Shown here: positions 36,796 to 45,277 of the stretch, in pieces
Layout: every line of letters starts with the position of its first letter
Numbering within the stretch: the stretch's first letter is position 1
Assembly (NCBI GenBank): GCA_044507065.1
Contig: JBIQJY010000004.1
Coordinates: 1-64,000 of the forward strand
Origin: SCN-69-37 sp044507065
GTDB lineage: Bacteria > Acidobacteriota > Vicinamibacteria > Vicinamibacterales > SCN-69-37
Direction of reading: 5' to 3'
Length of the DNA: 64,000 nucleotides
Translations under genes and position numbers: made by a program
Notes under the pieces: model-generated
Told to the model about the DNA's origin: nothing
The model's database searches: none
Seen by the model: the letters and a program-made list of their open reading frames with translations, nothing else

Positions 36796-37560
36796 CTATT
36801 TCTGGCAGATGGCCAGCAGGTGCCAGCCGAACCGTTGCACCCAGCTGCTCGGCAGCGCGTTGAAGGCGCCTACGAAGAACGTGTTGTAGGCGGCGCCCTT
36901 CCATCCCTTGTGCAGGCGGCTGCGTACGGGAAATCGCTCGAAGACGAGTTCGACGCGCGAGAACTTCCCGAGGAGCGCCTGAAACTCGGAGGCCGCATAC
37001 CGCTTGAGGACGGGCGCATCCTCGTGCTCGAGCGGCGTCTTCATGACCTTCGACAGCAGGTTCAGCCAGGACACGCGGTTGTACACCTGGAACAGCACCG
37101 TGCCGCCGGGCGCGAGAACGCGGTGGCACTCGCCGACGACCCGGGCATCGCTCGACGCGTACTGGATCACACCGTGTGCGAAAACGTAGTCGAATGTCGC
37201 GTCGGGAAATGGCAGCGCCTCGCCGTCTGCCACCGCGAGGCCGGCCTCGAGGCCCTGCTGTTCGAGGTTCTGCCGCGTGAGGGCAACGGCCTGGTCGGCG
37301 ATATCCACTCCGAAGGTTCGCGCACCGGCCCGGGCGAAACGCACGACTTCGACGCCGGCACCGCATCCCACGTCGAGGACCCGGCGGCCGCGCCACGCAG
37401 AGAAGTCGACCATGCGCAGCAGGTGGTGGAGCTTCTCGAAGTGGTACTGATCGAGATCGGCAAAGAACCCGGGCGTGCCGGGCGCGTGTGTGCTGATTTC
37501 CAGATCGTGGATGCGCGCGTTCCAGTAGCGGCGGACGTCGGCGCCGGACGGTGTCGTCAT
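36796..37560 (-). CDS. SAM-dependent class I methyltransferase
   Basis: Soluble methyltransferase of 254 aa. Motif I is VLDVGCGAGVEV, followed by the acidic loop GVDIADQAV, ADGEALPFPD (motif II region) and a UbiE/ubiquinone-type layout. Residues after about 150 (VYNRVSWLNLLSK to the end) form a substrate cap of unknown specificity. The ATG at 37560 (MTTPSGADVRRYWN) is chosen over an upstream extension to 37620 that would overlap the promoter of the divergent FAD gene. Confidence 0.85.
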   Translation of the reverse strand: MTTPSGADVRRYWNARIHDLEISTHAPGTPGFFADLDQYHFEKLHHLLRMVDFSAWRGRRVLDVGCGAGVEVVRFARAGARTFGVDIADQAVALTRQNLEQQGLEAGLAVADGEALPFPDATFDYVFAHGVIQYASSDARVVGECHRVLAPGGTVLFQVYNRVSWLNLLSKVMKTPLEHEDAPVLKRYAASEFQALLGKFSRVELVFERFPVRSRLHKGWKGAAYNTFFVGAFNALPSSWVQRFGWHLLAICQK

Positions 37561-37618
37561 CGGCCGACATCCTATCAGGGCGACCCCTCGTGTCGACCTG
37601 TGGCAGGATGCACACGGC

Positions 37619-39244
37619 ATGTCCGGTCGACTTCAACAGCCTCCCCGGGTTCGATTCGACCTGCTCGTGGTGGGCGGCGGGATCCACGGACTGTTCGCGG
37701 CGCTCGAAGCGGCGGCGCGCGGCTGGTCGGTGGGACTCGTCGAACGCGACGACTTCGGCAGTGGTCTGTCGTTCAATCACCAGCGCACCGTGCACGGCGG
37801 GCTGCGCACGCTGCAGTCCGGGCGAATCGGCAAGGCGCTCCGGCAGATCGGCGCGCGCCGCGAATGGGCCGTCATGGCACCGCACCTGGTGCGGCCGCTG
37901 CCATTCCTGCTGCCGACGCGGACCGATCTGCGCCGGCCGCGTGTCCTCGTTGGCGCGGCCCTGCGGCTCTACGACTGGCTGGGGCGCGATCGCAATGCGG
38001 GCCTGCCCGAACCGCTGCACCTGCCGGCGAGCCGCATCGAGACCCCGGACGTCGTCGTGCAACTGTTTCCCGGCATCGATCAAGCAGGATTGACGGGCGG
38101 CGCCGTCTGGTACGACTATCAGGTCCGCCACCCCGATCGCCTCAACTGGCTCGTGGCACTTGCGGCCGAACGCGCCGGCGCAAGCCTGCACAATCACACG
38201 GAAGCAACCGCGCTCCTGCGTGATGGCAACCGCGTGATCGGCGTCGCGGCGCGCGACGTACTTTCGGGCGAAGCCTATGAGTTGCGCGCGGCCACGACGC
38301 TCATCTGCGCGGGCGGCGGCGTGCCCGTCGTGCACGCCGCGTTCGGGCTCTCGGGTGCCCCCGCCGTCGTCCGGGCCTGCAACGTGCTGGTCGACCGCCC
38401 GGCGCTGAACCTCGCACTGGCCGCGCCTGGCGCATCCGGACGCATGCTCACGGCCACGCCCTGGAGCGGTCGATGGCTCATCGGCACCTTCCAATCCGAC
38501 CGTCCGTCGCTTGCGTCCGATCATGCACCGACCAGTGCGGACGTGGCCGCGATGGTCGAGGACGCCAACGCGGCCTTCCCCTCACTGCGACTTCGTGCCG
38601 ACGACGTCCTGCTGGTGCACAGCGGGCTCGCGCCGGCGCTCGTGCGGCGGGGGCGCGCCGATCTGCTGCCGGACCATGTCGTGATCGATCACTCGGCGCA
38701 CGGCCACGCGGGGGTGTTCACGCTCGTGGGCGTGAAGTTCACGACAGCCCGACTGGCCGCCACCGATGCGCTTCACCAGATGGGGCTGGCCGGGCGATCC
38801 ACGCAGTCCTCGAACGCCATTGCTCTCGTCCCCGAACTGCTGCTGCATGGAGGCAGCGAGAACGCGCTGCCGGCCATCCAGGCCGCGTTCGTCGAATGCA
38901 ACGTGAGCCTCGACGATGAGGTCGTGGAGCACCTGGTGGACTGGTACGGGACGGAGGCCGCCGAAGTACTGCGCGTCAGCGCCGGCGCCGGCCGGCTGGG
39001 CCGGCTGGCGCCGGACACTCCCGTGCTCGACGGCGAGATCCTCTACGCCGTCGAGCGCAGCCGCGCCCGGCGGCTCGCCGACGCGGTGCTGCGACGGACG
39101 CGGCTCGGCGCGGCCGGCCGGCCAGGCCGAGCCGCACTCGAGGCCGCGGCCGACGTCATGGCCGCGCGGTTCGGCTGGACAGAAGGCCAGCGGGCCGACG
39201 AACTGGCGCGTGTCCTGGCGCGTTTTCCCGTCAGTTCGCGTTGA
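37619..39244 (+). CDS. glpD: FAD-dependent glycerol-3-phosphate dehydrogenase-like (GlpD/DadA superfamily)
   Basis: Would oxidise sn-glycerol-3-phosphate to dihydroxyacetone phosphate at the membrane, reducing quinone. The 541-aa product has the FAD dinucleotide motif LLVVGGGIHGLFAA and the GlpD pattern ERDDFGSGLSFNHQRTVHGGLR, with YDYQVRHPDRLN and VGVKFTTAR further on, plus the C-terminal GlpD cap domain. The usual SS/TS before the HGGLR element is FNHQRT, so the substrate may differ. No glycerol kinase or facilitator is adjacent. It diverges from the methyltransferase (58 bp) and runs into the repeat cluster. Confidence 0.82.
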   Translation: MSGRLQQPPRVRFDLLVVGGGIHGLFAALEAAARGWSVGLVERDDFGSGLSFNHQRTVHGGLRTLQSGRIGKALRQIGARREWAVMAPHLVRPLPFLLPTRTDLRRPRVLVGAALRLYDWLGRDRNAGLPEPLHLPASRIETPDVVVQLFPGIDQAGLTGGAVWYDYQVRHPDRLNWLVALAAERAGASLHNHTEATALLRDGNRVIGVAARDVLSGEAYELRAATTLICAGGGVPVVHAAFGLSGAPAVVRACNVLVDRPALNLALAAPGASGRMLTATPWSGRWLIGTFQSDRPSLASDHAPTSADVAAMVEDANAAFPSLRLRADDVLLVHSGLAPALVRRGRADLLPDHVVIDHSAHGHAGVFTLVGVKFTTARLAATDALHQMGLAGRSTQSSNAIALVPELLLHGGSENALPAIQAAFVECNVSLDDEVVEHLVDWYGTEAAEVLRVSAGAGRLGRLAPDTPVLDGEILYAVERSRARRLADAVLRRTRLGAAGRPGRAALEAAADVMAARFGWTEGQRADELARVLARFPVSSR

Positions 39245-39265
39245 CGTTGTGCGGCGGCCGCGTCC

Positions 39266-39289
39266 GCGCACGGGCTGAAGCCCGTGCGC
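39266..39289. repeat. Palindromic hairpin downstream of glpD (inverted copy of the 35-bp repeat core)
   Basis: GCGCACGGGCT / AGCCCGTGCGC form a perfect 11-bp dyad around GA, 21 bp after the glpD stop. With the adjoining CTCCAT (39289-39294) it is the reverse complement of the core of the tandem units that follow, so the cluster holds one inverted and three direct copies. It may end glpD transcription, though no T-run follows. Confidence 0.7.
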
Positions 39290-39317
39290 TCCATGCTGAA
39301 ACGCCGGCGCACGCGCG

Positions 39318-39422
39318 ATGGAGGCCACGGGCTTCAGCCCCCGGCGCGTCCGATGGAGGCCGAAGGCTTCAGTCCCTGGCACGGCCCATGGAGGCCAGGG
39401 GCTTGAGCCCCTGGCGCCGGCC
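39318..39422. repeat. Three tandem 35-bp units with palindromic cores
   Basis: Units begin with ATGGAGGCC at 39318, 39353 and 39388, exactly 35 bp apart. Each contains a dyad of the form GGGGCTT-x-AGCCCC; the third is perfect (CCAGGGGCTT/GAGCCCCTGG). Units differ at several positions, so they are not a recent amplification or an assembly loop alone. They fill the gap between the convergent glpD and beta-barrel genes. This resembles REP-type intergenic elements; no transposase is nearby. Confidence 0.75.
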
Positions 39423-39442
39423 TACGGCACGTTGAATCCGCG
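39388..39442. repeat. 55-bp exact duplicate on the left side of the N gap
   Basis: Identical over its full length to 39543-39597 on the other side of the gap. It contains the last repeat unit plus the final codons of the beta-barrel gene. A real duplication ending exactly at both gap borders is unlikely; an unmerged contig overlap explains it. Confidence 0.85.
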
Positions 39443-39542
39443 NNNNNNNNNNNNNNNNNNNNNNNNNNNNNNNNNNNNNNNNNNNNNNNNNNNNNNNNNN
39501 NNNNNNNNNNNNNNNNNNNNNNNNNNNNNNNNNNNNNNNNNN
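39443..39542. other. Scaffold gap of 100 N
   Basis: Run of exactly 100 unknown bases, a conventional placeholder length rather than a measured size. The flanks are the same 55-bp sequence, so the true distance is probably negative (an overlap) or covers an unknown number of repeat copies. Confidence 0.95.
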
Positions 39543-39576
39543 ATGGAGGCCAGGGGCTTGAGCCCCTGGCGCCGGC

Positions 39577-40425
39577 CTACGGCACGTTGAATCCGCGGAA
39601 GACCCAGGTGACGCCCGTCGTGAAGCCCCACGACGGGTCGAACTCGGTCACCCCGAGCAGCAGGCCGCCATCGATGCGCACGGGGCCGCGCGTCGCGCGC
39701 GCCCCCATGCGCACAATCGACCGCGTCTCGGTCCCCGGAATGGCTTCGCCCGATCGCGTGTTGATGCGGCCGTTGATCTCGCCCACCACCTCGACGCCGG
39801 GACGGACGGCTCGCGCAACCGAGGCGCCGTACTCGATCACGTCGTTCTGGCGGTCGCCACGCACCGGGTCGGGAAGGATGGCAAAGCCGAAGTTGCCGAC
39901 GAACCGGATCGACTCCACCGTCTTGGCGAGCGCCAGGCCGAAGTGGAAGTTGGTCGTATCCATGCCCAATCCGCTTTCGTTGCTCGCATTGGGCAGGCTG
40001 GTCGCGAAGCGCAGCGCCACCGACGGGCGCGAGGCCGTCTCGGCGGCAAACCGCACCTTGGTGCCGATCCGCAGGTCGCCGAAGTCGCTCGTCGAGTCGC
40101 CGGCGACATCCACCATGTGCGCGAGCGGCGCGTTGGCATTGCGCGCGGTGATTGCCAATCGATCGCGCAGCGTGCCGTCAATCTGGATCTCGGCAATCGA
40201 GCTGACGCCGAAGCTGAAGCCGATCGTGCCGACGCTCATGCGATTGCCCGACAATCCCGACACGGGATACTGCACGTCGCGGGCGTAGTCGAAGCCGGCT
40301 TCGAACAGGATGTTTCCGGCCGGCACCGTTTCGGCGTCCTCGGTCAGCAGCGGGCGCGATTGCGCGGCGGCCGGGATGGTCCACAGCGCGAGGATCAGGC
40401 ACACAGCAGGCAGTACGCGGTTCAT
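39577..40425 (-). CDS. Outer-membrane beta-barrel protein (transporter-like), unknown substrate
   Basis: Exported 282-aa protein. The ATG at 40425 has AAGGAG 9 nt upstream and a signal peptide ending AAAQS. The rest is built from alternating beta strands (ILFEAGFDYARDV, SVGTIGFSFGVSS, FHFGLALAKTV, DGGLLLGVTEF) and ends in a strand with Phe near the C-terminus (WVFRGFNVP), as in outer-membrane barrels of the phenol-degradation/transporter type. It is the last gene of the long glycan operon, 16 nt after dtd. The stop codon lies within the duplicated gap flank, but the coding sequence is intact on this side. Confidence 0.75.
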   Translation of the reverse strand: MNRVLPAVCLILALWTIPAAAQSRPLLTEDAETVPAGNILFEAGFDYARDVQYPVSGLSGNRMSVGTIGFSFGVSSIAEIQIDGTLRDRLAITARNANAPLAHMVDVAGDSTSDFGDLRIGTKVRFAAETASRPSVALRFATSLPNASNESGLGMDTTNFHFGLALAKTVESIRFVGNFGFAILPDPVRGDRQNDVIEYGASVARAVRPGVEVVGEINGRINTRSGEAIPGTETRSIVRMGARATRGPVRIDGGLLLGVTEFDPSWGFTTGVTWVFRGFNVP

Positions 40426-40441
40426 CAGGACGCTCCTTGCA

Positions 40442-40891
40442 TCAAAAGGCCCGACGACTGTCGAGCAGGATCGTGACCGGACCATCGTTGACGAGCGAGA
40501 CGTCCATGTCGGCCTGGAACTGTCCACTCGCCACCTCGAGTCCGGTGTCCCTCATGCGGAGGATGAGGGCGTCGTAGAGGGGCCGCGCCGTGGAGGGGGG
40601 CGCGGCAGTGTCGAACGCCGGCCGGCGGCCCCGGCGGACATCGCCGAGCAGCGTGAACTGGGACACGATGAGGACGGACCCGCCGATATCGGACACCGAG
40701 AGGTTCATCCGGCCATCCGGATCGCGGAAGATGCGCATCCCCGCGATCTTGGACGCCATGTACTCGATATCGGTTGGACCGTCGCCGTCGGCCACACCCA
40801 CCAGCACCAGCAGGCCGCGGCCGATGGCACCGACGCGCTCGCCGTTGACGACGACCGCCGCTTCGGAGACACGCTGGACCACGGCCCGCAC
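40442..40891 (-). CDS. dtd: D-aminoacyl-tRNA deacylase
   Basis: Proofreading enzyme that frees tRNA from D-amino acids and from mischarged glycine. The 149-aa product has both signature motifs, SQFTLLGD and NDGPVT (the Gly-cisPro loop is SVSDIGGSVL to GPVT). It starts at a GTG (40891), 6 nt after ttcA. Length and motifs are standard. Confidence 0.96.
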   Translation of the reverse strand: MRAVVQRVSEAAVVVNGERVGAIGRGLLVLVGVADGDGPTDIEYMASKIAGMRIFRDPDGRMNLSVSDIGGSVLIVSQFTLLGDVRRGRRPAFDTAAPPSTARPLYDALILRMRDTGLEVASGQFQADMDVSLVNDGPVTILLDSRRAF

Positions 40892-40897
40892 GGGACG

Positions 40898-41713
40898 TCA
40901 GGCGCCGGCCGGCGCGGCGGGCCGATTGACGCGCCGCTCGTCGCGAATCGACTCGGTCAACGCGGCCACCTTCGTGTCGATCAGGTGGCTCGTGACGACG
41001 TTGCCCAGGGCCTTGATCATCGAGTTCTTGATGTCGGGGTGCTCGAGCTCGAGGTCGGCAATCATCCGCTTCATCCGCTGGCGCTTCAGGCTCAGGTCGC
41101 CGCAGGCCGAGCAACAGCAGCCGATGACCGGCAGGTTCGACTCCTGGGCGTACGCGCGGGCTTCGGATTCGAGGACGTACACGAGCGGACGGATCACCAC
41201 GTGCTGACGATTGTCGGACACGAGGCGCGCCGGCATGGCCTTCAGCGTGCCCTGGAAGAACAGGTTCAGGAGCGCCGTCTCGATGAAGTCATCGAGGTGG
41301 TGCCCCAGGGCAATCTTGGTGGCGCCGTGCTGGGCGGCCAGCCGATACAGCACACCACGACGCAGGCGGGCGCAGAGCGAACAGGGCGTGTCGTTGTCGT
41401 CGAGCAGGTCGTCCATCACCGCGCCGATGGTGGTGTGTTCGATGTGGCATTCCCAGCCACGTTCGGCGCACGCCTCGGTGATGAGGTCGTGCCGGAACCC
41501 CTCGTAGCCCGAGTTCACGTTGACGCCGACCAGCGAGAAATCGATCGGGGCGCGCTGGCGCAGCACGTCGAGCACCTGCAGCAGTGCCCAGCTGTCCTTC
41601 CCGCCCGACAGGCCGATCATCACGCGATCGCCGTCCTCGATGAGGTTGTGTTCGATGATGGCGCGGGCCGTCTTCCTGGCCACGCGCGCTTCGAGTGGAG
41701 TCCGGTAGCTCAC
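40898..41713 (-). CDS. ttcA: tRNA 2-thiocytidine(32) synthetase-like protein TtcA
   Basis: ATP-dependent sulfur transferase that thiolates C32 of certain tRNAs with an Fe-S cluster. The 271-aa protein has the PP-loop SGGKDS (36-41), and cysteine pairs CSLC and CCCSACG that fit the cluster ligands. The GTG at 41713 is set by GGGAG 6 nt upstream. It follows the GT gene by 18 nt. Related ATPases (TtuA, TilS) share the PP-loop, but the cysteine pattern and length favour TtcA. Confidence 0.88.
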   Translation of the reverse strand: MSYRTPLEARVARKTARAIIEHNLIEDGDRVMIGLSGGKDSWALLQVLDVLRQRAPIDFSLVGVNVNSGYEGFRHDLITEACAERGWECHIEHTTIGAVMDDLLDDNDTPCSLCARLRRGVLYRLAAQHGATKIALGHHLDDFIETALLNLFFQGTLKAMPARLVSDNRQHVVIRPLVYVLESEARAYAQESNLPVIGCCCSACGDLSLKRQRMKRMIADLELEHPDIKNSMIKALGNVVTSHLIDTKVAALTESIRDERRVNRPAAPAGA

Positions 41714-41731
41714 ATCACGCTCCCGTGTAGC

Positions 41732-42787
41732 TTATCGTCCCGGGACGCCGGCCGTCAGCCGCCGCACGGTTTCCGCCCAGGTCAGTCCCGCCGTGTCGCG
41801 TTGGCCCTGCCGTCCCATTCGCTCGGCCACGCCTGCGTCGTCGATGATGCCGGCAATGGCGGCGGCGAGCGGGGCGGCCTCCGGCGCCACCACGCGCCCG
41901 TTCTCCCCGTCACGGACGAACTCACTCGGCCCGCCGCTGTCAGTGGTGGTAACGACGGATTTGCCGCTGGCAAACGCTTCGGCGGTGACGAAGCCGTAGT
42001 CTTCGTCGAGCGGCGTGAAGGCCACCGCTCGGCACGCGGCATAGTGCGACAGCAGTCCGTCCTCCGAAAGCCGCCCGGCGAAGCGCACGCGATCGCCCAA
42101 CTGCAGCGAATCGGCCAGTGCCTCGAGGTCGCCCCGGGCCTCGCCCTCCCCGCCAATCACGCAGCGGACGTGTCGCGCCGCCGGCTCGGCAAGCGCACGC
42201 AGAACGAGATCGACCCGCTTGAGGGGCGTCAGCCGCGAGACCACGAAGAGATAGTCATCATAGCCATCGCAGCGGTATGCGCGTGGCGGCGGCGGGGGGT
42301 AGAGCACGTCGGCATCGGCGAGGCGCCAGGCGCGCAGCCGGCGCCGCACGGTCTCGGACTGCGCGACGACACGCGTCACGTTGTGGCGAAGCAGGTGGCG
42401 ATCGGCCGCATGCACGAGCGCGCGCCGCGCGCGCTCCTTGATGCGCCCCTGCGGCGACAGCCGCGCCGAAAAGTCGTCCCAGCGATCGTAGTATTCGCGC
42501 ATCGTGTGGTTGAGCCAGCACACGTGCGACCGATGGCGGACGGCATAACTCGGATAGCGCAGGCTGATCACGTGGTCGACCGGAGCACCATCGCCGGTCC
42601 GGCCCACGTCGGTCAGCCAGTTGGCGAGGTACGCCGCACCCTGCCGGCCGAAGCGATTCGACGGAGTCGTGACGACAGCTGCGCGGTGGCCAGCCTCGAC
42701 GAGCGCCTGTTCGAGCGCGCGCGCGATGACGAGATGTCCGCCTTCGACCAGCGGAGGCGCGGACGTGACGACGAGAATCGTGGCCAC
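41732..42787 (-). CDS. Glycosyltransferase family 4 protein
   Basis: Predicted GT-B retaining transferase of 351 aa acting on a lipid-linked or nascent surface glycan. The N-terminal half opens LVVTSAPPLVEGGHLV; the C-terminal half has the GT4 donor site VVSRLTPLKRVDLVL, GEGEARGDLEAL, and PLDEDYGFVTAEAFASGKSVV with the E-x7-E element. The start is a GTG at 42787, 3 nt after the acyltransferase. Donor and acceptor are unknown. Confidence 0.9.
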   Translation of the reverse strand: MATILVVTSAPPLVEGGHLVIARALEQALVEAGHRAAVVTTPSNRFGRQGAAYLANWLTDVGRTGDGAPVDHVISLRYPSYAVRHRSHVCWLNHTMREYYDRWDDFSARLSPQGRIKERARRALVHAADRHLLRHNVTRVVAQSETVRRRLRAWRLADADVLYPPPPPRAYRCDGYDDYLFVVSRLTPLKRVDLVLRALAEPAARHVRCVIGGEGEARGDLEALADSLQLGDRVRFAGRLSEDGLLSHYAACRAVAFTPLDEDYGFVTAEAFASGKSVVTTTDSGGPSEFVRDGENGRVVAPEAAPLAAAIAGIIDDAGVAERMGRQGQRDTAGLTWAETVRRLTAGVPGR

Positions 42788-42790
42788 GCC

Positions 42791-43555
42791 TCAGACCTGC
42801 CGTGCGGGGAGCACCCGCGCGGGGACGCCCACGGCTGTCGCCCCCGCCGGTACGTGGTGGCGGACGACGGCATGCGCACCGATGACGGCGCGCTCACCCA
42901 CCGTGACGCCATCGAGCACGGTCACGCGCGCGCCGAGCCAGGCGCCGGCGCCGATCGCGATGCCGGCCGAGCGGCGCGACTGATCGAGTACGTCCATCGA
43001 CCGATCGGTGGCGTCGTGGTCGCCGCCGACCAGATAGGTATAGGCCGCCAAGAGCGCACCCGCGCCAATCGTGACGCGGCTGGCCGAAAACACTTCGCAG
43101 TTGAACCCGATGTTCACGCGGTCGGCTACCTCTATCGCGCCGTTCTTGCACGAGAGGATGGTGTTGCGGCCGATGAAGACGCCGCTCCCAATCGTGACGC
43201 CGCCGTTGTCCTCGCCCTTGGCATCAATCAGGCAGTTGTCGTCGATGACCACGTCATCGCCGATGCGGATCTTGTGCGGATGTCTGAGGGTCACGTGCTG
43301 CCCGAAGACGACGTTGCGGCCGCAGCTGCCAAGCAGCGCCGGATAGCACGTCCGCCGCAGCCACAACCCGAGGGCGCCGGGCACGTGCTGCGTGATCAGC
43401 ATGACGAGCTCGTACTTCGCGAGCGCGACCCACCCGGGTTGTCCCACGATGAGGGCGCTGTACTTGGACGCGGCACTGGTGCCCGGCGCAAACAACTGAT
43501 CCTGCGCGCGGGCGATGGGCCGGGACGGGGTCGGGTCAGATCCAGCCGTGCTCAC
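42791..43555 (-). CDS. Hexapeptide-repeat acyltransferase (LbetaH fold)
   Basis: Likely O- or N-acetyltransferase modifying a surface sugar. Of 254 aa, residues from about 80 on are hexapeptide repeats (IRIGDDVVIDDNCLI, VTIGSGVFIGRNTIL, VTVGERAVIGAHAVV) forming a left-handed beta helix, with GVPARVLPA at the end. The first 75 residues are an unusual extension (LAKYELVMLITQHVPGALG). No ATG is available; the GTG at 43555 has GGAG 9 nt upstream. It overlaps the end of the epimerase gene by 20 nt. Confidence 0.82.
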   Translation of the reverse strand: MSTAGSDPTPSRPIARAQDQLFAPGTSAASKYSALIVGQPGWVALAKYELVMLITQHVPGALGLWLRRTCYPALLGSCGRNVVFGQHVTLRHPHKIRIGDDVVIDDNCLIDAKGEDNGGVTIGSGVFIGRNTILSCKNGAIEVADRVNIGFNCEVFSASRVTIGAGALLAAYTYLVGGDHDATDRSMDVLDQSRRSAGIAIGAGAWLGARVTVLDGVTVGERAVIGAHAVVRHHVPAGATAVGVPARVLPARQV

Positions 43556-44516
43556 GGTACCACTCCAGGGTGCGGCCGATGCCTTCGCGCAGTCCGACGG
43601 CAGGTGCGTAGCCGAGTTCCCGCTGCGCGCGGCCGATATCGAACGACCGGCTCTTGCGGAAGAAGTCGACGCGCCGCCGGTAGATGGGCGGCGCCACGCC
43701 GAACGGTGCGCAGATGATTTCACAAGCGGCGCCGGCGAGCCACACGGGCCACACGGGCAGCCGCAGCCGAACGCCGGGGCGGCCGGCGACTTCCCCCGTG
43801 ATTCGTACGAGCTCGGCCAGCGTGGGGACTTCCCCGCCGCCCAGGATATAGGTGCGGCCGGCAGCAGCAGCTGCCGTGCCGCACAGCCGGAAGCCATCGC
43901 AGAGATCGTCGATGTAGGTGACGTGGTAGAAGTTCCGACCCGCCCCGAGCATGATGAATCGGCCCCGTGCGACCTGACCGAACAACTTGAACAGCCGGCG
44001 ATCGCCCGGACCGTAGATGCCCGTGGGCCGGGCAATGACCAGTTCGACGCCCGTGCGCTCAGCCGCTTCGCGCCCCAGGTGCTCACCCTCGAGCTTGGTT
44101 TCCTGGTAGACGTCGCCCGGCCGAAGCGGGGCATCCTCGTTTGCCGGCGGATGCTCGATGTCACCGTGCACGCCCACGGTGCTGCAGTGCACGACGCGGC
44201 GCACGCCGGCCGCCGCGGCCGCCTCGATCAGGGCCGCCACGGCGCGCGCGTTCACGGCGCGATAGCGCTCGGCGGGCAGGCCCGCTTCCCGGTACAGCGC
44301 CGCGATGTTGTAGGCGACATCCTGCCCGACCAGCGCGCGGCGCAGGTCATCGTCCGACGTGATGTCGCCGGTCACGATGTCCACACGCCCCTGCAGGTCG
44401 GCCGGCACACGCGTGGCGTCGCGGGCGAACACGCGGACGGTGTCGCCATGCCCGAGGAGACGACGCGCCAGGTGCCCCCCGGTGAAGCCGGTAACTCCCG
44501 TCACCAGCGCCTTCAT
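43536..44516 (-). CDS. NAD-dependent epimerase/dehydratase (extended SDR)
   Basis: The 326-aa product opens MKALVTGVTGFTGGHLARRL, a Rossmann loop of GxxGxxG type. Catalytic Ser/Thr lies in HCSTVGVHG and the YxxxK motif is YQETK. RPTGIYGPGD and HVTYIDDL follow, as in dihydroflavonol-4-reductase/hopanoid-type SDRs rather than GalE. It may act on a nucleotide sugar or a lipid carrier. The start overlaps the methyltransferase stop (ATGA), and its own end overlaps the acyltransferase start. Confidence 0.87.
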   Translation of the reverse strand: MKALVTGVTGFTGGHLARRLLGHGDTVRVFARDATRVPADLQGRVDIVTGDITSDDDLRRALVGQDVAYNIAALYREAGLPAERYRAVNARAVAALIEAAAAAGVRRVVHCSTVGVHGDIEHPPANEDAPLRPGDVYQETKLEGEHLGREAAERTGVELVIARPTGIYGPGDRRLFKLFGQVARGRFIMLGAGRNFYHVTYIDDLCDGFRLCGTAAAAAGRTYILGGGEVPTLAELVRITGEVAGRPGVRLRLPVWPVWLAGAACEIICAPFGVAPPIYRRRVDFFRKSRSFDIGRAQRELGYAPAVGLREGIGRTLEWYREHGWI

Positions 44517-45277
44517 CGCTCCGCCACCATCGTCACCGGTGAGCCGAACAGGCGAAGGGCGCCTGCCGCTTCGAGCGCCCGTTCCACACGGCGCGTGACA
44601 TCGAAACGATTCGCGGCCTTGTGGAGGGCGATGGGCAGCACGAACTGCCTGCGGACATCGATCACGCGATAGCCATTGGCTGCGAATGCCGCGACCACGT
44701 CGCGCTCGGCCATGACGCGATACGCCTCGACACGGCCGCCCAGTTGCCTGCGCGCGCGGCGCACGAGGCTTTCGATTGCAGCAAAACTCGAGGCTGCCGG
44801 AAAATCCACGACCACGCGATGGCGCGAGACGCGGCAGAGTTCGGCGATACACCGACGCCAGTCGATCGCGTGCATGAGTACGCGCAGGCACACGGCGGCG
44901 TCCACGTCGCGGTCGCCAAGCGGCAGTTGATGCGCGTCGGCCACCGCCAGCACGAGCGGCGCATTCGCGTCGACGGCGCGCCGCCGCGCGACGTCCAGCA
45001 TCTCGATCGACGCATCGAGGCCGATGACCGCCGCGCCGTGCGCCGCCAGGCCGATCGCAGCGCGGCCGGTGCCGGTCCCGACATCCGCGATGCGCTGGCC
45101 CACCTGTGGCCGCAGCGCGTCGGCGAGCAGTGCCGCCTGGGACTCGGCGAGGAACCGGCCGACGGCGCCGCTGAAGCGCAGCGCATCGAATCCCTCGGCC
45201 ACCTGCTGGTCAGCGTAGTGGGCATAGCTGTAGTGATCGCGCTCGACGGGGGCCGGCGTTCGCGGGTCGAGCGTCAC
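44513..45277 (-). CDS. SAM-dependent class I methyltransferase
   Basis: Soluble methyltransferase of 254 aa. Motif I is IADVGTGTGRAAIGLA, motif post-I IGLDASIEML, and ADAHQLPLGDRDVD follows, typical of UbiE/Coq5-like enzymes. In a glycan operon it may methylate a sugar or lipid, but nothing fixes the substrate. The start is a GTG at 45277 overlapping the GT4 stop (GTGA) and the end overlaps the epimerase ATG. Confidence 0.86.
   Translation of the reverse strand: MTLDPRTPAPVERDHYSYAHYADQQVAEGFDALRFSGAVGRFLAESQAALLADALRPQVGQRIADVGTGTGRAAIGLAAHGAAVIGLDASIEMLDVARRRAVDANAPLVLAVADAHQLPLGDRDVDAAVCLRVLMHAIDWRRCIAELCRVSRHRVVVDFPAASSFAAIESLVRRARRQLGGRVEAYRVMAERDVVAAFAANGYRVIDVRRQFVLPIALHKAANRFDVTRRVERALEAAGALRLFGSPVTMVAER

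Noticed and set aside
39318..39590. Open frame running through the N gap
   Set aside because: It contains unknown residues and consists of repeat units; the real gene here is on the minus strand.
39318..39597. Regular 35-bp repeats taken as a CRISPR array
   Set aside because: Units are directly adjacent with no unique spacers, they are palindromic and diverged, and no cas gene is nearby.
40310..43717. 1135-codon plus-strand frame over ttcA, dtd and two sugar genes
   Set aside because: It lies antisense to four clear genes with motifs and has no recognisable domain.
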